NCBI RefSeq assembly: GCF_020707265.1
Contig: NZ_JAJFEQ010000006.1
Location: 124,001-188,000, forward strand
Direction of reading: 5' to 3'
From: Massilia sp. IC2-477
GTDB lineage: Bacteria > Pseudomonadota > Gammaproteobacteria > Burkholderiales > Burkholderiaceae_D
Length of the DNA: 64,000 bases
The position numbers and the translations under genes were made by a program. This document shows positions 42,819 through 52,196 of this stretch, one piece after another (the stretch's first letter is position 1; each line of letters starts with the position of its first letter). The notes below the pieces were generated by a model. The model searched no databases. It worked only from the letters and a program-made list of their open reading frames with translations, and was not told where the DNA came from.

Positions 42819-44273
42819 TTACAGGCCGGCTGCGGTCTTGATCAGGCTGAAGACGCGGGTGTTGTCGATGGTCCCGCGGAACAGTTCCGCGCCGGCGCCG
42901 GCGGCGCCCAGGTAGACGTCAGTCCCGCCATGGGTCTCGGCCCCGGTGCGGGTGCGCACCACTGCTTCCTGGTGGTAGTCGTCGCGCGTCACGATCTCGT
43001 CGGTCAGCGCCGGCTTGGCGCCGCGGCTGCCGTTGGTGCGGTTCTCGCCGGTGCCGAAGCCGATGATGGTGAAGGGTCGGCCTTCCCGGTCCAGCTTCGG
43101 AGATCCGTCGAGGTTGCTCACCAGGCCCAGCACGCCCGGGTTGGTCGGCGTGGTCTTGCCGGTGCGGACCGTGTAGCCATTCAGGAGCAGCGTGTGGTCG
43201 TGATCCGCAGTGGCGACGATCAGGGTGTTCTTCAGGCCCGGGTCGAGCGCTTCCATCTTGTCCAGCGCGGCCTGCATGGCGGCGTTGTAGGACACGGTTT
43301 CCTGCAGCGCGCGCTTGCCGAGGGTGGCGTGCAGCGCGTGGTCGATCAGGCCGCCCTCCACCACCAGGAAGAAGCCGGCGCCTGTCGGACCGGCGTGCGG
43401 CGCCAGCAGGTCGATGGCCTTGCGCGTCATTTCGGTCAGGCTCGGCTGCTTCGCAGGGTCGCGCGTGGCGTCGTAGTCCATGTGATTGGCCGCGAACAGG
43501 CCGATGGCCGGCTGCTGCGGGTTGGCGTCCAGCGTGTTGAATTCCGCCGTATTCGACACCACGCGGAAGCCCTGCTTGCCCAGTTCCGCCAGCAGGTCAC
43601 GTCTATCGGCACGCTTGCCGCCAAATTCGAAGGGTGTGAAGAACTGGCGCCCGCCGCCGAACAGCACATCCAGGCCGCGCGCCCCAAGGGCATTGTTGTA
43701 GCCGGCGCCGCCCGGCACCAGCATCGCGGCGAAGTCGGTTTCGAGCTTGCGGTGGCAGCCATGGCCATAGGCGGAGGCCGGGGTGGCGTCGGTGACGCTG
43801 GTGTTGGTGACGACGCCCGTCGCCATGCCGCGGCTGCGCGCCAGTTCCAGCAGGGTCGTGGCGGGTGAACCGTTCTCGCATTTGCTGACGAGGGCATTGC
43901 CGTTGGCGTCCTTGCCGGGCGCGATCGAGCGGGTGCCGAAGGACATCGAGATCACGCCGTTGTTCTGCTTCACGCCCGTCATGTAGGCAGCCATGCCGGC
44001 AGCGCTGTCGGTCACCATCGCGTCGTTCGAGAAGGTCTTCACGAAGGCCGATTCGGGCAGGCGGTCGATGGTGAGTTCGCCCTCTTCGCCGGCGTGGAAG
44101 ATGCGCGCGGCGGTGAGCGTGTTCAGGCCCATGCCGTCGCCGAGGAAGAAGATGACGTTCTTTGCGCGCGCTTCGCTCTGTGCCTGGGCGGGTGAATGGG
44201 AAGCCGGTGGCACGGCCGCGCAGCCGGCCAGCATCGCAATCAGGATGGCGCCGGCAAGGGTGGACAATCGCAT
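42819..44273 (-). CDS. Alkaline phosphatase, lipoprotein paralogue
   Basis: 484 residues. The leader has a lipobox LAGC, placing the acylated cysteine at 18, so the mature enzyme is probably tethered to a membrane while the downstream copy is free. Same catalytic set: FLGDGMG, MVTDSAAGMAAYMTG with nucleophile serine 90, FFLVVEGGLIDHALH, IVATADHDHTL and TETHGGTDVYLGAAG-type end (RTGAETHGGTDV). It precedes copy 1 in an operon. I see no convincing Pho box upstream; a loose CTGCCA...TTGGCA resemblance is not enough. Confidence 0.92.
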   Translation of the reverse strand: MRLSTLAGAILIAMLAGCAAVPPASHSPAQAQSEARAKNVIFFLGDGMGLNTLTAARIFHAGEEGELTIDRLPESAFVKTFSNDAMVTDSAAGMAAYMTGVKQNNGVISMSFGTRSIAPGKDANGNALVSKCENGSPATTLLELARSRGMATGVVTNTSVTDATPASAYGHGCHRKLETDFAAMLVPGGAGYNNALGARGLDVLFGGGRQFFTPFEFGGKRADRRDLLAELGKQGFRVVSNTAEFNTLDANPQQPAIGLFAANHMDYDATRDPAKQPSLTEMTRKAIDLLAPHAGPTGAGFFLVVEGGLIDHALHATLGKRALQETVSYNAAMQAALDKMEALDPGLKNTLIVATADHDHTLLLNGYTVRTGKTTPTNPGVLGLVSNLDGSPKLDREGRPFTIIGFGTGENRTNGSRGAKPALTDEIVTRDDYHQEAVVRTRTGAETHGGTDVYLGAAGAGAELFRGTIDNTRVFSLIKTAAGL

Positions 44274-44354
44274 GGAGACCTCGAGGTCGGGAAAGCGAAG
44301 AGTTTACACCTTGCCAAGTGCATATGGCAGATTGAAATGTTTCGGATTGTAGGC

Positions 44355-44969
44355 TCAGGCGGAAGGCCCGAACTCCCACTTCTTCCACGCCGCCAGCACG
44401 GCGTTCGGATACTGCGGCTTGCCGCGGCTGCCGTTATAGCGGCCCAGGGCGAGATAGAGGTTGCCCTTCTCCATGTCGATGTACATGCGCAGGATCGCGC
44501 AGCCATAGCGCAGGTTGGTCTGCATGTTGAACAGCATGCGGCGGTCGCTGTCGCCGATCACCTTGGTCCAGAACGGCATCACCTGCATGTAGCCGCGCGC
44601 GCCGGCGATCGAGATCGCGTACTTGCGGTAGGCGGATTCCACCTGGATCAGGCCCAGCACCAGTCCCGGATCCAGCCCGGCGCGGGTCGACTCGTACCAT
44701 ACCGTCTCGAGGAACTCGGTACGCGACAGTTCGTCCGGGATGCGCTTGGTGAGGCGGCGCGACATCTCGCCGAACCAGGCCTGGTAGCGCGCCCGCGCCG
44801 CCTCGTCGCGCAGGACGGGCTTGGGCAGGCGCTTGTCGTGGATGGCGTTGGCCAGCGCCAGGCGCACCGCGTCGGCAAGCTGTTCTTCCTTCTGGTTGCC
44901 GGCCTGCGCCGAGCCTCCAAACAGCAAGCCGGCGGCAAGCAGCGCGCTCGCCACCCACGGGAACAACAT
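44355..44969 (-). CDS. Lytic transglycosylase, SLT domain
   Basis: 204 residues from ATG 44969; a GTG at 44981 that overlaps the proS stop is an alternative. A signal peptide ends AGLLFGGSAQAGN. The SLT domain carries LVLGLIQVESAYRKYAIS with the catalytic glutamate, SIAGARGYMQVMPFW and RYGCAILRMY, and ends ALGRYNGSRGKPQYPNAVLAAW. It cleaves murein glycan strands to 1,6-anhydro ends. It is probably co-transcribed with proS, eight bases downstream of its stop. Confidence 0.92.
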   Translation of the reverse strand: MLFPWVASALLAAGLLFGGSAQAGNQKEEQLADAVRLALANAIHDKRLPKPVLRDEAARARYQAWFGEMSRRLTKRIPDELSRTEFLETVWYESTRAGLDPGLVLGLIQVESAYRKYAISIAGARGYMQVMPFWTKVIGDSDRRMLFNMQTNLRYGCAILRMYIDMEKGNLYLALGRYNGSRGKPQYPNAVLAAWKKWEFGPSA

Positions 44970-44977
44970 CACCGGGT

Positions 44978-46696
44978 TCACTTGCCCAGCTTGCCCTTGA
45001 TGAAGGCGACCATGCCGTCGACCGGCACGCTGGTGGCGGCTTCGTCGCGGCGGCCCTGGTATTCCAGGTTGCCTTCCTTGAGGCCACGCTCGCCGATCAC
45101 GACACGGTGCGGCACGCCGATCAGTTCCCAGTCGGCGAACATCGCGCCCGGACGCAGGCCACGGTCGTCGACGATCACGTCCACGCCGGCCGCCTGCAGC
45201 TCGGCGTACAGCTTCTCGGTCTGTTCCTTGACCATCTCGCTGCGGTCCAGGCCCATCGGGCACAGCACCAGCTCGAAGGGAGCGATCGAATCCGGCCAGA
45301 TGATGCCCTTGTCGTCGTAGTTCTGCTCGATCGCCGCGCCCAGGATGCGGGTCACGCCGATGCCGTAGCAGCCCATCTGCAGCGGGGCCGGCTTGCCGGC
45401 TTCGTCGAGGAAGGTGGCGCCCATCGCTTCCGAGTAGGCGGTACCGAGCTGGAACACGTGGCCCACTTCGATGCCGCGCTCGATCGCCAGCACGCCCTTG
45501 CCGTCCGGCGAAGCGTCGCCTTCGACCACGTTGCGCAGGTCGGCAACGAGCGGCTCGGCGCAGTCGCGGCCCCAGTTGGCGCCCGTGTAGTGATAATCCG
45601 CTTCGTTGGCGCCACAGACGAAATCGGCCATGTTGGCGACGCTGCGGTCGGCCACGACGGTGACCGGGAGCTTGGTGCCGACCGGACCGAGGTAGCCCGG
45701 CACGGTGCCATACACCTCCTGGATCTCCGCTTCGGTCGAGAAGCGGAATTCCTTCAGGCCCGGCACCTTGTTGACCTTGATCTCGTTCAGTTCATGGTCG
45801 GCGCGCAGCAGCAGCAGGAAGTAAGTCTTCTTGCCTTCGTTCTCGACGGTCAGGGCGATGCTCTTGACGTGCTGCTGCAGCGGAATGCTCAGGAGTTCGG
45901 CCACGGCTTCACACTTGGTCTTGCCGGGCGTGGAGGTCTTGGTCAGCTGCTGGGTCGCCGCGCCACGCTCGCCGCCGGCCAGCGCTTCGGCCGCTTCGAT
46001 GTTGGCCGCGTAATCCGAGGTCGGGCAGTACACCAGCGCGTCTTCGCCGGTGCTGGCGATGACGTGGAATTCATGCGAGCCGGTGCCGCCGATGGCGCCG
46101 TTGTCGGCCGCCACCGCGCGAAACTTCAGGCCGAAGCGGGTGAAGATCTTGGTGTAGGCGTCGAACATGGTCGCGTAGGACTTCTGCATGCCTTCGACGT
46201 CGCGGTCGAAGGAATACGCATCCTTCATGGTGAACTCGCGGCCGCGCATCAGGCCGAAGCGCGGACGGCGCTCGTCGCGGAACTTGGTCTGGATGTGATA
46301 GAAGTTGATCGGCAACTGGCGGTAGGACTTCAGCTCGCTGCGCACGACGTCGGTCACGACTTCTTCGGACGTCGGCTGGATGGCGAACTCACGGCCATGA
46401 CGGTCTTTGACGCGCATCAACTCCGGGCCCATCTTGTCCCAGCGGCCCGTCTCTTGCCACAGCTCTGCCGGCTGCACCAGCGGCATCAGCAGTTCGATCG
46501 CGCCCGCCTTATTCATTTCTTCGCGGATGATGTTCTCGACCTTGCGGATGATCCGCAGGCCGGTCGGCATGTAGGTGTAGATGCCCGAACCGAGGCGTTT
46601 GATCATCCCGGCGCGCATCATCAGCTGGTGGCTGACGATTTCGGCGTCGGAAGGCGCTTCTTTAAGCGTTGAAATAAAAAATCGTGAGGCGCGCAT
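44978..46696 (-). CDS. proS: Prolyl-tRNA synthetase ProS
   Basis: 572 residues, the bacterial type with an editing (INS) domain between class II motifs. Motif regions are [20 protein letters not shown] at the start, [19 protein letters not shown], the motif 2 stretch [29 protein letters not shown], the INS domain (about 230-390, [16 protein letters not shown]), motif 3 [18 protein letters not shown], and the anticodon domain from about 470. It charges tRNA-Pro. It is divergent from rppH, a common betaproteobacterial arrangement. Confidence 0.98.
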   Translation of the reverse strand: MRASRFFISTLKEAPSDAEIVSHQLMMRAGMIKRLGSGIYTYMPTGLRIIRKVENIIREEMNKAGAIELLMPLVQPAELWQETGRWDKMGPELMRVKDRHGREFAIQPTSEEVVTDVVRSELKSYRQLPINFYHIQTKFRDERRPRFGLMRGREFTMKDAYSFDRDVEGMQKSYATMFDAYTKIFTRFGLKFRAVAADNGAIGGTGSHEFHVIASTGEDALVYCPTSDYAANIEAAEALAGGERGAATQQLTKTSTPGKTKCEAVAELLSIPLQQHVKSIALTVENEGKKTYFLLLLRADHELNEIKVNKVPGLKEFRFSTEAEIQEVYGTVPGYLGPVGTKLPVTVVADRSVANMADFVCGANEADYHYTGANWGRDCAEPLVADLRNVVEGDASPDGKGVLAIERGIEVGHVFQLGTAYSEAMGATFLDEAGKPAPLQMGCYGIGVTRILGAAIEQNYDDKGIIWPDSIAPFELVLCPMGLDRSEMVKEQTEKLYAELQAAGVDVIVDDRGLRPGAMFADWELIGVPHRVVIGERGLKEGNLEYQGRRDEAATSVPVDGMVAFIKGKLGK

Positions 46697-46900
46697 ATCC
46701 GTGAATTCTTTTTAAAAAGAGAGAGTTATAATCGACCTAATTTTAAAGGATTAGCTGGCTGATGCGTCCAATCTTTCTACAAATGGGTCCGGAACACGCA
46801 GCACCCTCCTTGTCGGCAACTCGCCGGCAAGCTGGCAATGGCAATTTGTGGGTAAAAATATAAGGATCGTACGGCCGGCAGAAAGTTTCGAGGTGCACTT

Positions 46901-47551
46901 ATGCTCGATCGTGAAGGGTTCCGCCCCAACGTCGGCATCATCCTGCTGAACGCCAACAACGAGGTGTGGTGGGGCAAGCGGGTGCGCGAGCACTCGTGGC
47001 AGTTTCCGCAAGGGGGTATCAAATACGGCGAGACGCCGGAGCAGGCAATGTATCGCGAGCTCGAGGAAGAAATCGGCTTGCGCCAGGAGCACGTCAAGAT
47101 CGTGGGCCGCACCCGCGACTGGCTGCGCTATGAAGTGCCCGACCACTTCATCAAGCGCGAGATCCGCGGCCACTACCGTGGCCAGAAGCAGATCTGGTTC
47201 CTGCTGCGCATGATGGCGCGCGATAACGACGTCAACCTGCGCCTGACCGACCATCCCGAGTTCGATGCCTGGCGCTGGCACGACTACTGGGTGCCGCTGG
47301 ACGTGGTCATCGAGTTCAAGCGCGATGTCTACCAGCGCGCGCTGCAGGAGCTGTCGCGCTTCCTCACCTGGCCGGCCAAGGGCCAGCACGGCGAGCGCCG
47401 CCACAGCGCGCGCTACCTGCGCCAGCCGCACGGCCGCACGCAGGGAGGTGGCGGCAAGGCGCAGCAGCAAGCGCAGCAACCGGCGCTCGCCACGGCCACG
47501 TCGACGCGTCCGGCCACGCCGGACTCGCTGGTGCTGGTGCCGGACGAATAA
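46901..47551 (+). CDS. rppH: RNA pyrophosphohydrolase RppH (Nudix)
   Basis: 216 residues. It removes pyrophosphate from 5' triphosphate RNA ends and so starts RNase E-dependent decay. The start [16 protein letters not shown] and WQFPQGGI are typical. The Nudix box is [22 protein letters not shown] (38-59), too long to be chance, with catalytic glutamates REXXEE. The C-terminal 55 residues are a Gln/Ala/Arg-rich extension, longer than in E. coli (176). GAGGTG lies before the ATG. Confidence 0.95.
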   Translation: MLDREGFRPNVGIILLNANNEVWWGKRVREHSWQFPQGGIKYGETPEQAMYRELEEEIGLRQEHVKIVGRTRDWLRYEVPDHFIKREIRGHYRGQKQIWFLLRMMARDNDVNLRLTDHPEFDAWRWHDYWVPLDVVIEFKRDVYQRALQELSRFLTWPAKGQHGERRHSARYLRQPHGRTQGGGGKAQQQAQQPALATATSTRPATPDSLVLVPDE

Positions 47552-47650
47552 GGGCGCGGCGCCGCCCTTCCCCTGCGCCGCACGCCGGCGCAGGGCCCCC
47601 TTTATGCCTGCCGAATTGTCAAATGCGGATTGCGCCATGACAATGTCGGC

Positions 47651-49207
47651 ATGACGCTTCTCTCCCGCCTGTTCGCCTGCAGCGTGCTGCTCGCCACCCT
47701 CCCTACCCATGCGGCCGCCGAATCCGAGGCAAAGGCTTGCAAGTACGTCAACGTCGCCACCGTCCCGCTGCGCTACACCGGGCCATCGCTCGAGATCACG
47801 ATGGAAGGCTCGCTCAACGGCACGCCGGCCAGGCTGCTGGTCGATACGGGGGCCGACTTCACGGTCCTGACCCGGACCGGCACCGAGCCACGCGACATGA
47901 GCCTGTGGAACACCGGCAGCATCGCCTCCGGCATCGGTGGCTTCAGCCGGGTCTACAACACCCGCTTCAAGGAATTCCGGGCCGGCCCGGCCAGCGCGAA
48001 GAACGGCACCCTCAGGGTGCTGCACGATTTCGGTTACGCGCCCTCGTACGACGGCATCCTCGGCTCGCCCTTCCTGCTGCAGGCCGACCTCGAGTTCGTG
48101 CTGGCGGAGAAGACGATCCGCTTCTTCCGGCCGGTCGACTGCCGCGACCAGTTCCTGGCTTACTGGGACCCGGACGCCACCGTCATCCCCTTCGACTACA
48201 GCGACAGCAGGGCGCCCAATCCCCGCTTCACGGTCCTGTTGAACGGCAAAAAGCTGAGAGCCATGATCGACAGCGGCGCGGGAACCACCTCGGTCACGCT
48301 GGCCGCCGCCAAACGCGTCGGCCTCAAGCTCGACGCACCGGGCGTCGAACGCGCGGGTTACCGCACCGGCGTGGGCGAGGCCCAGGTAGAAAGCTGGGTG
48401 GCCATCTTCGACACTTTGCAACTGGGCGCCGAGACCATCCGCAACGCGCGGGTCGCCGTCACCAATACCCTGCATCATGATGTGGACATGCTGCTCGGCG
48501 CGGACTTCCTGCGTTCGCACCGGGTCCTGTTCGCCATGAGCCAGGAAAAGCTCTACATCAGCTACCTCGGCGGCGATCCGCTCGGCCAGCGGCGCGGCAT
48601 CGAGCCCTGGATGCTGCAGGAGGCGGAAGGCGGGAACACCGATGCCCAGATGATGCTGGCGGCCTTCTACCGCGCCGGCTACGGCGTGGCGCGCGATCCG
48701 GCCCAGGCCAAGAGCTGGTTCGACCGCGCCGTGGCGGGCAACAACCCGGCAGCCAACTTCAGTGTCGGGCGCAGCCACCTGTCGCAGCGCCGCTACGCGG
48801 AGGCCGCACGCCATCTGCGCCTGGGCCTGGAACAACTTCCGGGCGACCGCAACGCGGCCCTGTTGCTCTACCTGGCCCGCCTGCACCTGGGGGAAGGCGA
48901 TGCCGCCAAGGCCGACCTGCAGAAGGCGTTCGCGCGCGACGACAAGGACCAGTGGCCGAATCCGATCGCGCGCCACTTCCTGGGCAAGGTGAGCGAGGAA
49001 GAGCTGCTCGAGGAAGCGCGCGACGACAAGCTGCGCGCCAAGGGCCAGGTGTGCCTCGCCAAGACCATGATGGCCGAGCGTGCGACGGCCATGGGCGACA
49101 GCGCCAAGGCGCAGTCGCTGCTGTTCCACCGTCCGGAATGCGGGCCGTCGGCGGCGCCGCGCCCGGCCGCCCCGCCCCCACCAGCAGCGACGCAAGAAGC
49201 CACCTGA
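47651..49207 (+). CDS. Two-domain retropepsin-like protein with Sel1/TPR repeats
   Basis: 518 residues from the ATG at 47651 (MTLLSRLFAC), which starts a signal peptide ending HAAAE. Two aspartic protease-like halves follow: LLVDTGADFTVL with Asp 65 and AMIDSGAGTTSVTL with Asp 207; the second half closes with VDMLLGADFLRSHRVLF. Retropepsins normally dimerise from one such half, so this chain may form its own pseudo-dimer. Residues about 330-480 carry a Sel1 repeat (NTDAQMMLAAFYRAGYGV) and TPR-like helices. The tail is Pro/Ala-rich. It is probably a periplasmic protease or scaffold; the substrate is unknown. Confidence 0.82.
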   Translation: MTLLSRLFACSVLLATLPTHAAAESEAKACKYVNVATVPLRYTGPSLEITMEGSLNGTPARLLVDTGADFTVLTRTGTEPRDMSLWNTGSIASGIGGFSRVYNTRFKEFRAGPASAKNGTLRVLHDFGYAPSYDGILGSPFLLQADLEFVLAEKTIRFFRPVDCRDQFLAYWDPDATVIPFDYSDSRAPNPRFTVLLNGKKLRAMIDSGAGTTSVTLAAAKRVGLKLDAPGVERAGYRTGVGEAQVESWVAIFDTLQLGAETIRNARVAVTNTLHHDVDMLLGADFLRSHRVLFAMSQEKLYISYLGGDPLGQRRGIEPWMLQEAEGGNTDAQMMLAAFYRAGYGVARDPAQAKSWFDRAVAGNNPAANFSVGRSHLSQRRYAEAARHLRLGLEQLPGDRNAALLLYLARLHLGEGDAAKADLQKAFARDDKDQWPNPIARHFLGKVSEEELLEEARDDKLRAKGQVCLAKTMMAERATAMGDSAKAQSLLFHRPECGPSAAPRPAAPPPPAATQEAT

Positions 49208-49271
49208 AGCAGGCCGGGACGGGAAGCGCTAGAATACCGGCTTCCCGCCTTTCTTCATTCCCTTCCCGATC

Positions 49272-49700
49272 ATGTTTACTCCGTCTTCACACGACGTGCG
49301 CCGCTTTTTCTGCGAAGCCCTGCGCAAGCAGCGCAACGGCGAGATCCTGACCCCGATGGACGCCATCGCGGCCGACTGGATCGTGCAACACCCGGAATAC
49401 CACGCCGAACTCGACGACGTGGAAGCCGCGATCGCGCGCGACTACTCGGTCGAGGGCGGCAAGCCGAACCCCTTCCTGCACCTGTCGATGCACCTGTCGA
49501 TTGCCGAACAGGTGTCGATCGACCAGCCGCGCGGCATCAAGGCCGCGCACGACGCGCTGGTCGCCAGGCGCGGCGAGCACGACGCCCACCACGAGATCAT
49601 GGAATGCCTCGGCGAGATGATCTGGGCCTCGCAGCGCAACGGCATGCCGCCGGATACCGAGGCCTATATCGAATGCGTGCGCCAGCGCGCCTCGCGCTAG
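49272..49700 (+). CDS. DUF1841 family protein
   Basis: 142 residues, as in other DUF1841 proteins of Beta- and Gammaproteobacteria. Typical stretches are the start SHDVRRFFCEALRKQ, HPEYHAELDDVEAA, GKPNPFLHLSMHLSIAEQVSID and HHEIMECLGEMIWASQRN. The conserved histidines (HLSMHLSI, HDAHHEIME) suggest a metal site, but no activity is known. It stands 65 bases after the protease-like gene and is convergent with the SulP gene. Confidence 0.88.
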   Translation: MFTPSSHDVRRFFCEALRKQRNGEILTPMDAIAADWIVQHPEYHAELDDVEAAIARDYSVEGGKPNPFLHLSMHLSIAEQVSIDQPRGIKAAHDALVARRGEHDAHHEIMECLGEMIWASQRNGMPPDTEAYIECVRQRASR

Positions 49701-49701
49701 T

Positions 49702-51216
49702 TCAGCCGAGCTTGTCGTCCGCCACCCGGTAGCGCGGGTCTTCCAGCAGGTTTACTTCGATCATGTCCTGCGCCTTCTCCAGCACTTCGCGGCAGTCGGG
49801 GCTGAGGTGGCGCAGGTGGAGGCGCTTGCCCAGCGCGCGGTAGCGCTCGGCCAGGGCGTCGATGGCCTGGATCGCCGAATGGTCTGCCACGCGCGCGCGG
49901 CGGAATTCGATCACCACGTCCTGCGGATCGTCCTTCGGCGTGAACAGGGCCTGGAACCCGGTCACCGAGGCGAAGAACAGCGTGCCTTCCAGGTCGTAGA
50001 CCTTCCAGCCGTGTTCATCGACGCTTGTTGCGACGCGGATCTGCTTCGCATGCTGCCAGGCGAACACCAGGGCCGAAACGATCACCCCGGCCAGCACCGC
50101 CACCGCCAGGTCGAAGGCCAGCGTGATGCCGGCCACCAGCACGATGACCAGCGCATCGGCGCGCGGCACCTTGCCGAACAGGCGGAACGTGCCCCACTCG
50201 AAGGTCTTTTCGCAGACCACGAACATCACGCCGATCAGGGCCGCGAGCGGGATCTGCTCGATCCACGTCGACCCCACCAGGATGAAGGAGAGCAGGAACA
50301 GCGACGCCACGACGCCCGACAGGCGCCCGGTACCGCCGCTGTTCACGTTGATCATGCTCTGGCCGATCAGGGCGCAGCCGCCCATGCCGCCAAACAGGCC
50401 GGTGAGTACGTTGGCCGCACCCAGCGCCATGCATTCGCGGTTCGGCTGGCCGCGCGTGTCGGTGATCTCGTCGATCAGGGTCAGCGTCAGGAGCGACTCG
50501 ATCAGGCCGACGCCGGCCAGCACCAGGGCATAGGGGAAGACGATGCGCAGGGTGTCCAGGTTCCACGGCACATCCGGCAGCGCGAAGCCGGGCAGGCCGC
50601 CCGCGATCGAGCCGAGGTCGCCCACGGTCTTGGTGTCGATGCCCAGCAGCGCGCAGCCGGCGCTGCTCGCCAGGATGCCGACCAGGGTGGCCGGCACCGC
50701 TTTTGTCAGGCGCGGCGTGAGGTAGATGACGGCCATGGTGGCGGCGGCGATGGCCAGCATCGTGGCCAGCTCCGCGCCGCCCATCCATTGCGGCACGCCG
50801 TCCGGCCCTGGCGTCTTGAAGTGGCCGAACTGGGCCACGAAGATCACCAGCGCCAGGCCGTTCACAAAACCCAGCATGACCGGATGCGGCACCATGCGGA
50901 TGAACTTGCCGAGCCGTGCAAGCGCAAACACCAGCTGCAGCACGCCCATCAGCACCACCGCCGCGAACAGGTACTGCGCGCCATGCTGCACCACCAGCGC
51001 CGTCATCACCACCGCCAGCGAACCGGCTGCGGCCGAGATCATGCCGGGGCGGCCGCCGAAGCTCGATGTGATGAGGGAGACCAGCACCGCCGCGTACAGG
51101 CCGGTGAGCGGCGAGACCTGGGCGACCAGGGCAAAGGCGATGGCTTCGGGGACGAGGGCAAGGGCGACCGTCAGGCCGCTGAGCAGGTTGGTCTTGATGT
51201 GGGATGGGGACAGCAC
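49702..51216 (-). CDS. SulP-family anion transporter with STAS domain
   Basis: 504 residues. I place the start at a GTG (51216-51214): GGAG lies five bases before it, and upstream in-frame sequence runs through the neighbour's terminator. A transmembrane part of 10-12 helices (about 10-385) begins IKTNLLSGLTVALALVPEAIAFALVA and contains FGGMGGCALIGQSMIN. A C-terminal STAS domain (about 405-500) contains VVIEFRRARVADHSAIQAID. It likely carries sulfate, bicarbonate or other anions. Substrate not determined. Confidence 0.9.
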   Translation of the reverse strand: MLSPSHIKTNLLSGLTVALALVPEAIAFALVAQVSPLTGLYAAVLVSLITSSFGGRPGMISAAAGSLAVVMTALVVQHGAQYLFAAVVLMGVLQLVFALARLGKFIRMVPHPVMLGFVNGLALVIFVAQFGHFKTPGPDGVPQWMGGAELATMLAIAAATMAVIYLTPRLTKAVPATLVGILASSAGCALLGIDTKTVGDLGSIAGGLPGFALPDVPWNLDTLRIVFPYALVLAGVGLIESLLTLTLIDEITDTRGQPNRECMALGAANVLTGLFGGMGGCALIGQSMINVNSGGTGRLSGVVASLFLLSFILVGSTWIEQIPLAALIGVMFVVCEKTFEWGTFRLFGKVPRADALVIVLVAGITLAFDLAVAVLAGVIVSALVFAWQHAKQIRVATSVDEHGWKVYDLEGTLFFASVTGFQALFTPKDDPQDVVIEFRRARVADHSAIQAIDALAERYRALGKRLHLRHLSPDCREVLEKAQDMIEVNLLEDPRYRVADDKLG

Positions 51217-51230
51217 GGGAGCTCCAGGCA

Positions 51231-51271
51231 AAAAACAACATCCCCCCGCCGGTTGCCCGGTCGGGGGGATG
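51231..51271 (-). terminator. Terminator of the cytochrome c pair
   Basis: CATCCCCCCG(C)CCGG pairs with CCGG(T)CGGGGGGATG across TTGC; on the minus strand it is followed by TTGTTTTTTG. It lies 40 bases after the stop of the second cytochrome gene and before sulP. Confidence 0.9.
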
Positions 51272-51310
51272 CGCAGTTTACCAGCTCGGGCTGGAAACGT
51301 TCGGGATGTG

Positions 51311-51649
51311 TTACTTGCTGACCACCAGGTTCGACGGCAGGCTGCCCAGGTAGGCGCCGATGTCGGCCATGTCGCGGTTCGACAGCGGCTGCACCTGGCC
51401 GGCCATGATCGGATTGGCGCGGCCGTTGGAACCGGCGCCGCGCTTGTAGGCGCGCAGGGCGTGGGCCAGGTACTCGGGATGCTGGCCGGCCAGCTTCGGA
51501 TAGGTCGGGTCGATCGGCTTGTTGTAGTCGGCGCCGTGGCAGGATGCGCAGTTGTACTTCTTGACCAGGGCCTCGCCTTTCGCGACGTCGGCCGCGGAAG
51601 CATTCAGGCAGAAAGCACCGACGACCAGTGCGGAAACCAGTTTTTTCAT
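51311..51649 (-). CDS. Small class I cytochrome c, copy 2
   Basis: 112 residues. A Sec signal peptide (about 1-20, ending ASAAD). The heme attachment motif is CASCHG at about 35, and a candidate axial methionine is in NPIMAGQV. The C-terminal helix is DMADIGAYLGSLPSN. It belongs to the cytochrome c553/c4-half type, a periplasmic electron carrier. It lies 10 bases after a similar gene on the same strand, so they form a pair ended by the terminator at 51239. Confidence 0.92.
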   Translation of the reverse strand: MKKLVSALVVGAFCLNASAADVAKGEALVKKYNCASCHGADYNKPIDPTYPKLAGQHPEYLAHALRAYKRGAGSNGRANPIMAGQVQPLSNRDMADIGAYLGSLPSNLVVSK

Positions 51650-51659
51650 CGTCCGTTCC

Positions 51660-52007
51660 TCAGCGTTTGGCGGTGGCAGGGGTCTGCTGCGCGTAGTAGG
51701 CAGCGACGTCGGCGATGTCCTGGTCGCTCAGCGACTTGGCGATGCCCATCATCGACGGGTTCTTGCGCTCGCCCTTGCGGTAGGCCTTCAGCGCGCTCTC
51801 GATGTACTTGGCGGACTGGCCGCCGATCATCGGAACCGGGAAGACTTCGGGGAAGCCGGCCTTGTAGCCGGGAATGCCGTGGCAGCCAATGCACATTTCG
51901 ATCTTGGCCGGTGCTGCTTTCGGATTGCCGACAACTTCCGCCGCGGCGGCAGGGACGGCGCTGGCGGCAAACGCTGCCAATACCAGTAGTGCTAAAGATG
52001 TTTTCAT
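51660..52007 (-). CDS. Small class I cytochrome c, copy 1
   Basis: 115 residues. The signal peptide ends AVPAAAAEV. The heme site is CIGCHGI at about 39; likely axial methionine in NPSMMGIA. The C-terminus has DIADVAAYYAQQ. It is a paralogue of the gene just downstream but with clearly different spacing in the middle. Two tandem monoheme cytochromes resemble the two halves of cytochrome c4. They are divergent from the MoxR gene at 52197, and both would share the intervening 190 bases for promoters. Confidence 0.92.
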   Translation of the reverse strand: MKTSLALLVLAAFAASAVPAAAAEVVGNPKAAPAKIEMCIGCHGIPGYKAGFPEVFPVPMIGGQSAKYIESALKAYRKGERKNPSMMGIAKSLSDQDIADVAAYYAQQTPATAKR

Positions 52008-52158
52008 GGGTGTGGCTCGTTAGTTGTAATTCGAATACCGCAAACGCACAAAAAGTTAGCAAATGGACTACCAACCTGTCGATTCTATCTGAAGAGTTGT
52101 CACCAGTCTACAAACGCACGCAGCTTCCCGGCGCCCCGTTCCGGCTGCGGTTCTGACG

Positions 52159-52164
52159 TATACT
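52159..52164 (+). promoter_or_regulatory. Possible -10 box of the MoxR operon
   Basis: TATACT, 33 bases upstream of the MoxR ATG. No good -35 is at the right distance, so the call is weak. Confidence 0.35.
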
Positions 52165-52196
52165 CGACTTCCTCGATCCCTCGACATAGAACGCCC

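Noticed and set aside
44274-44354. Possible Pho box in front of the tandem phosphatases (CTGCCA...TTGGCA)
   Set aside because: Only one half-site matches and the spacing is wrong; I do not call it.
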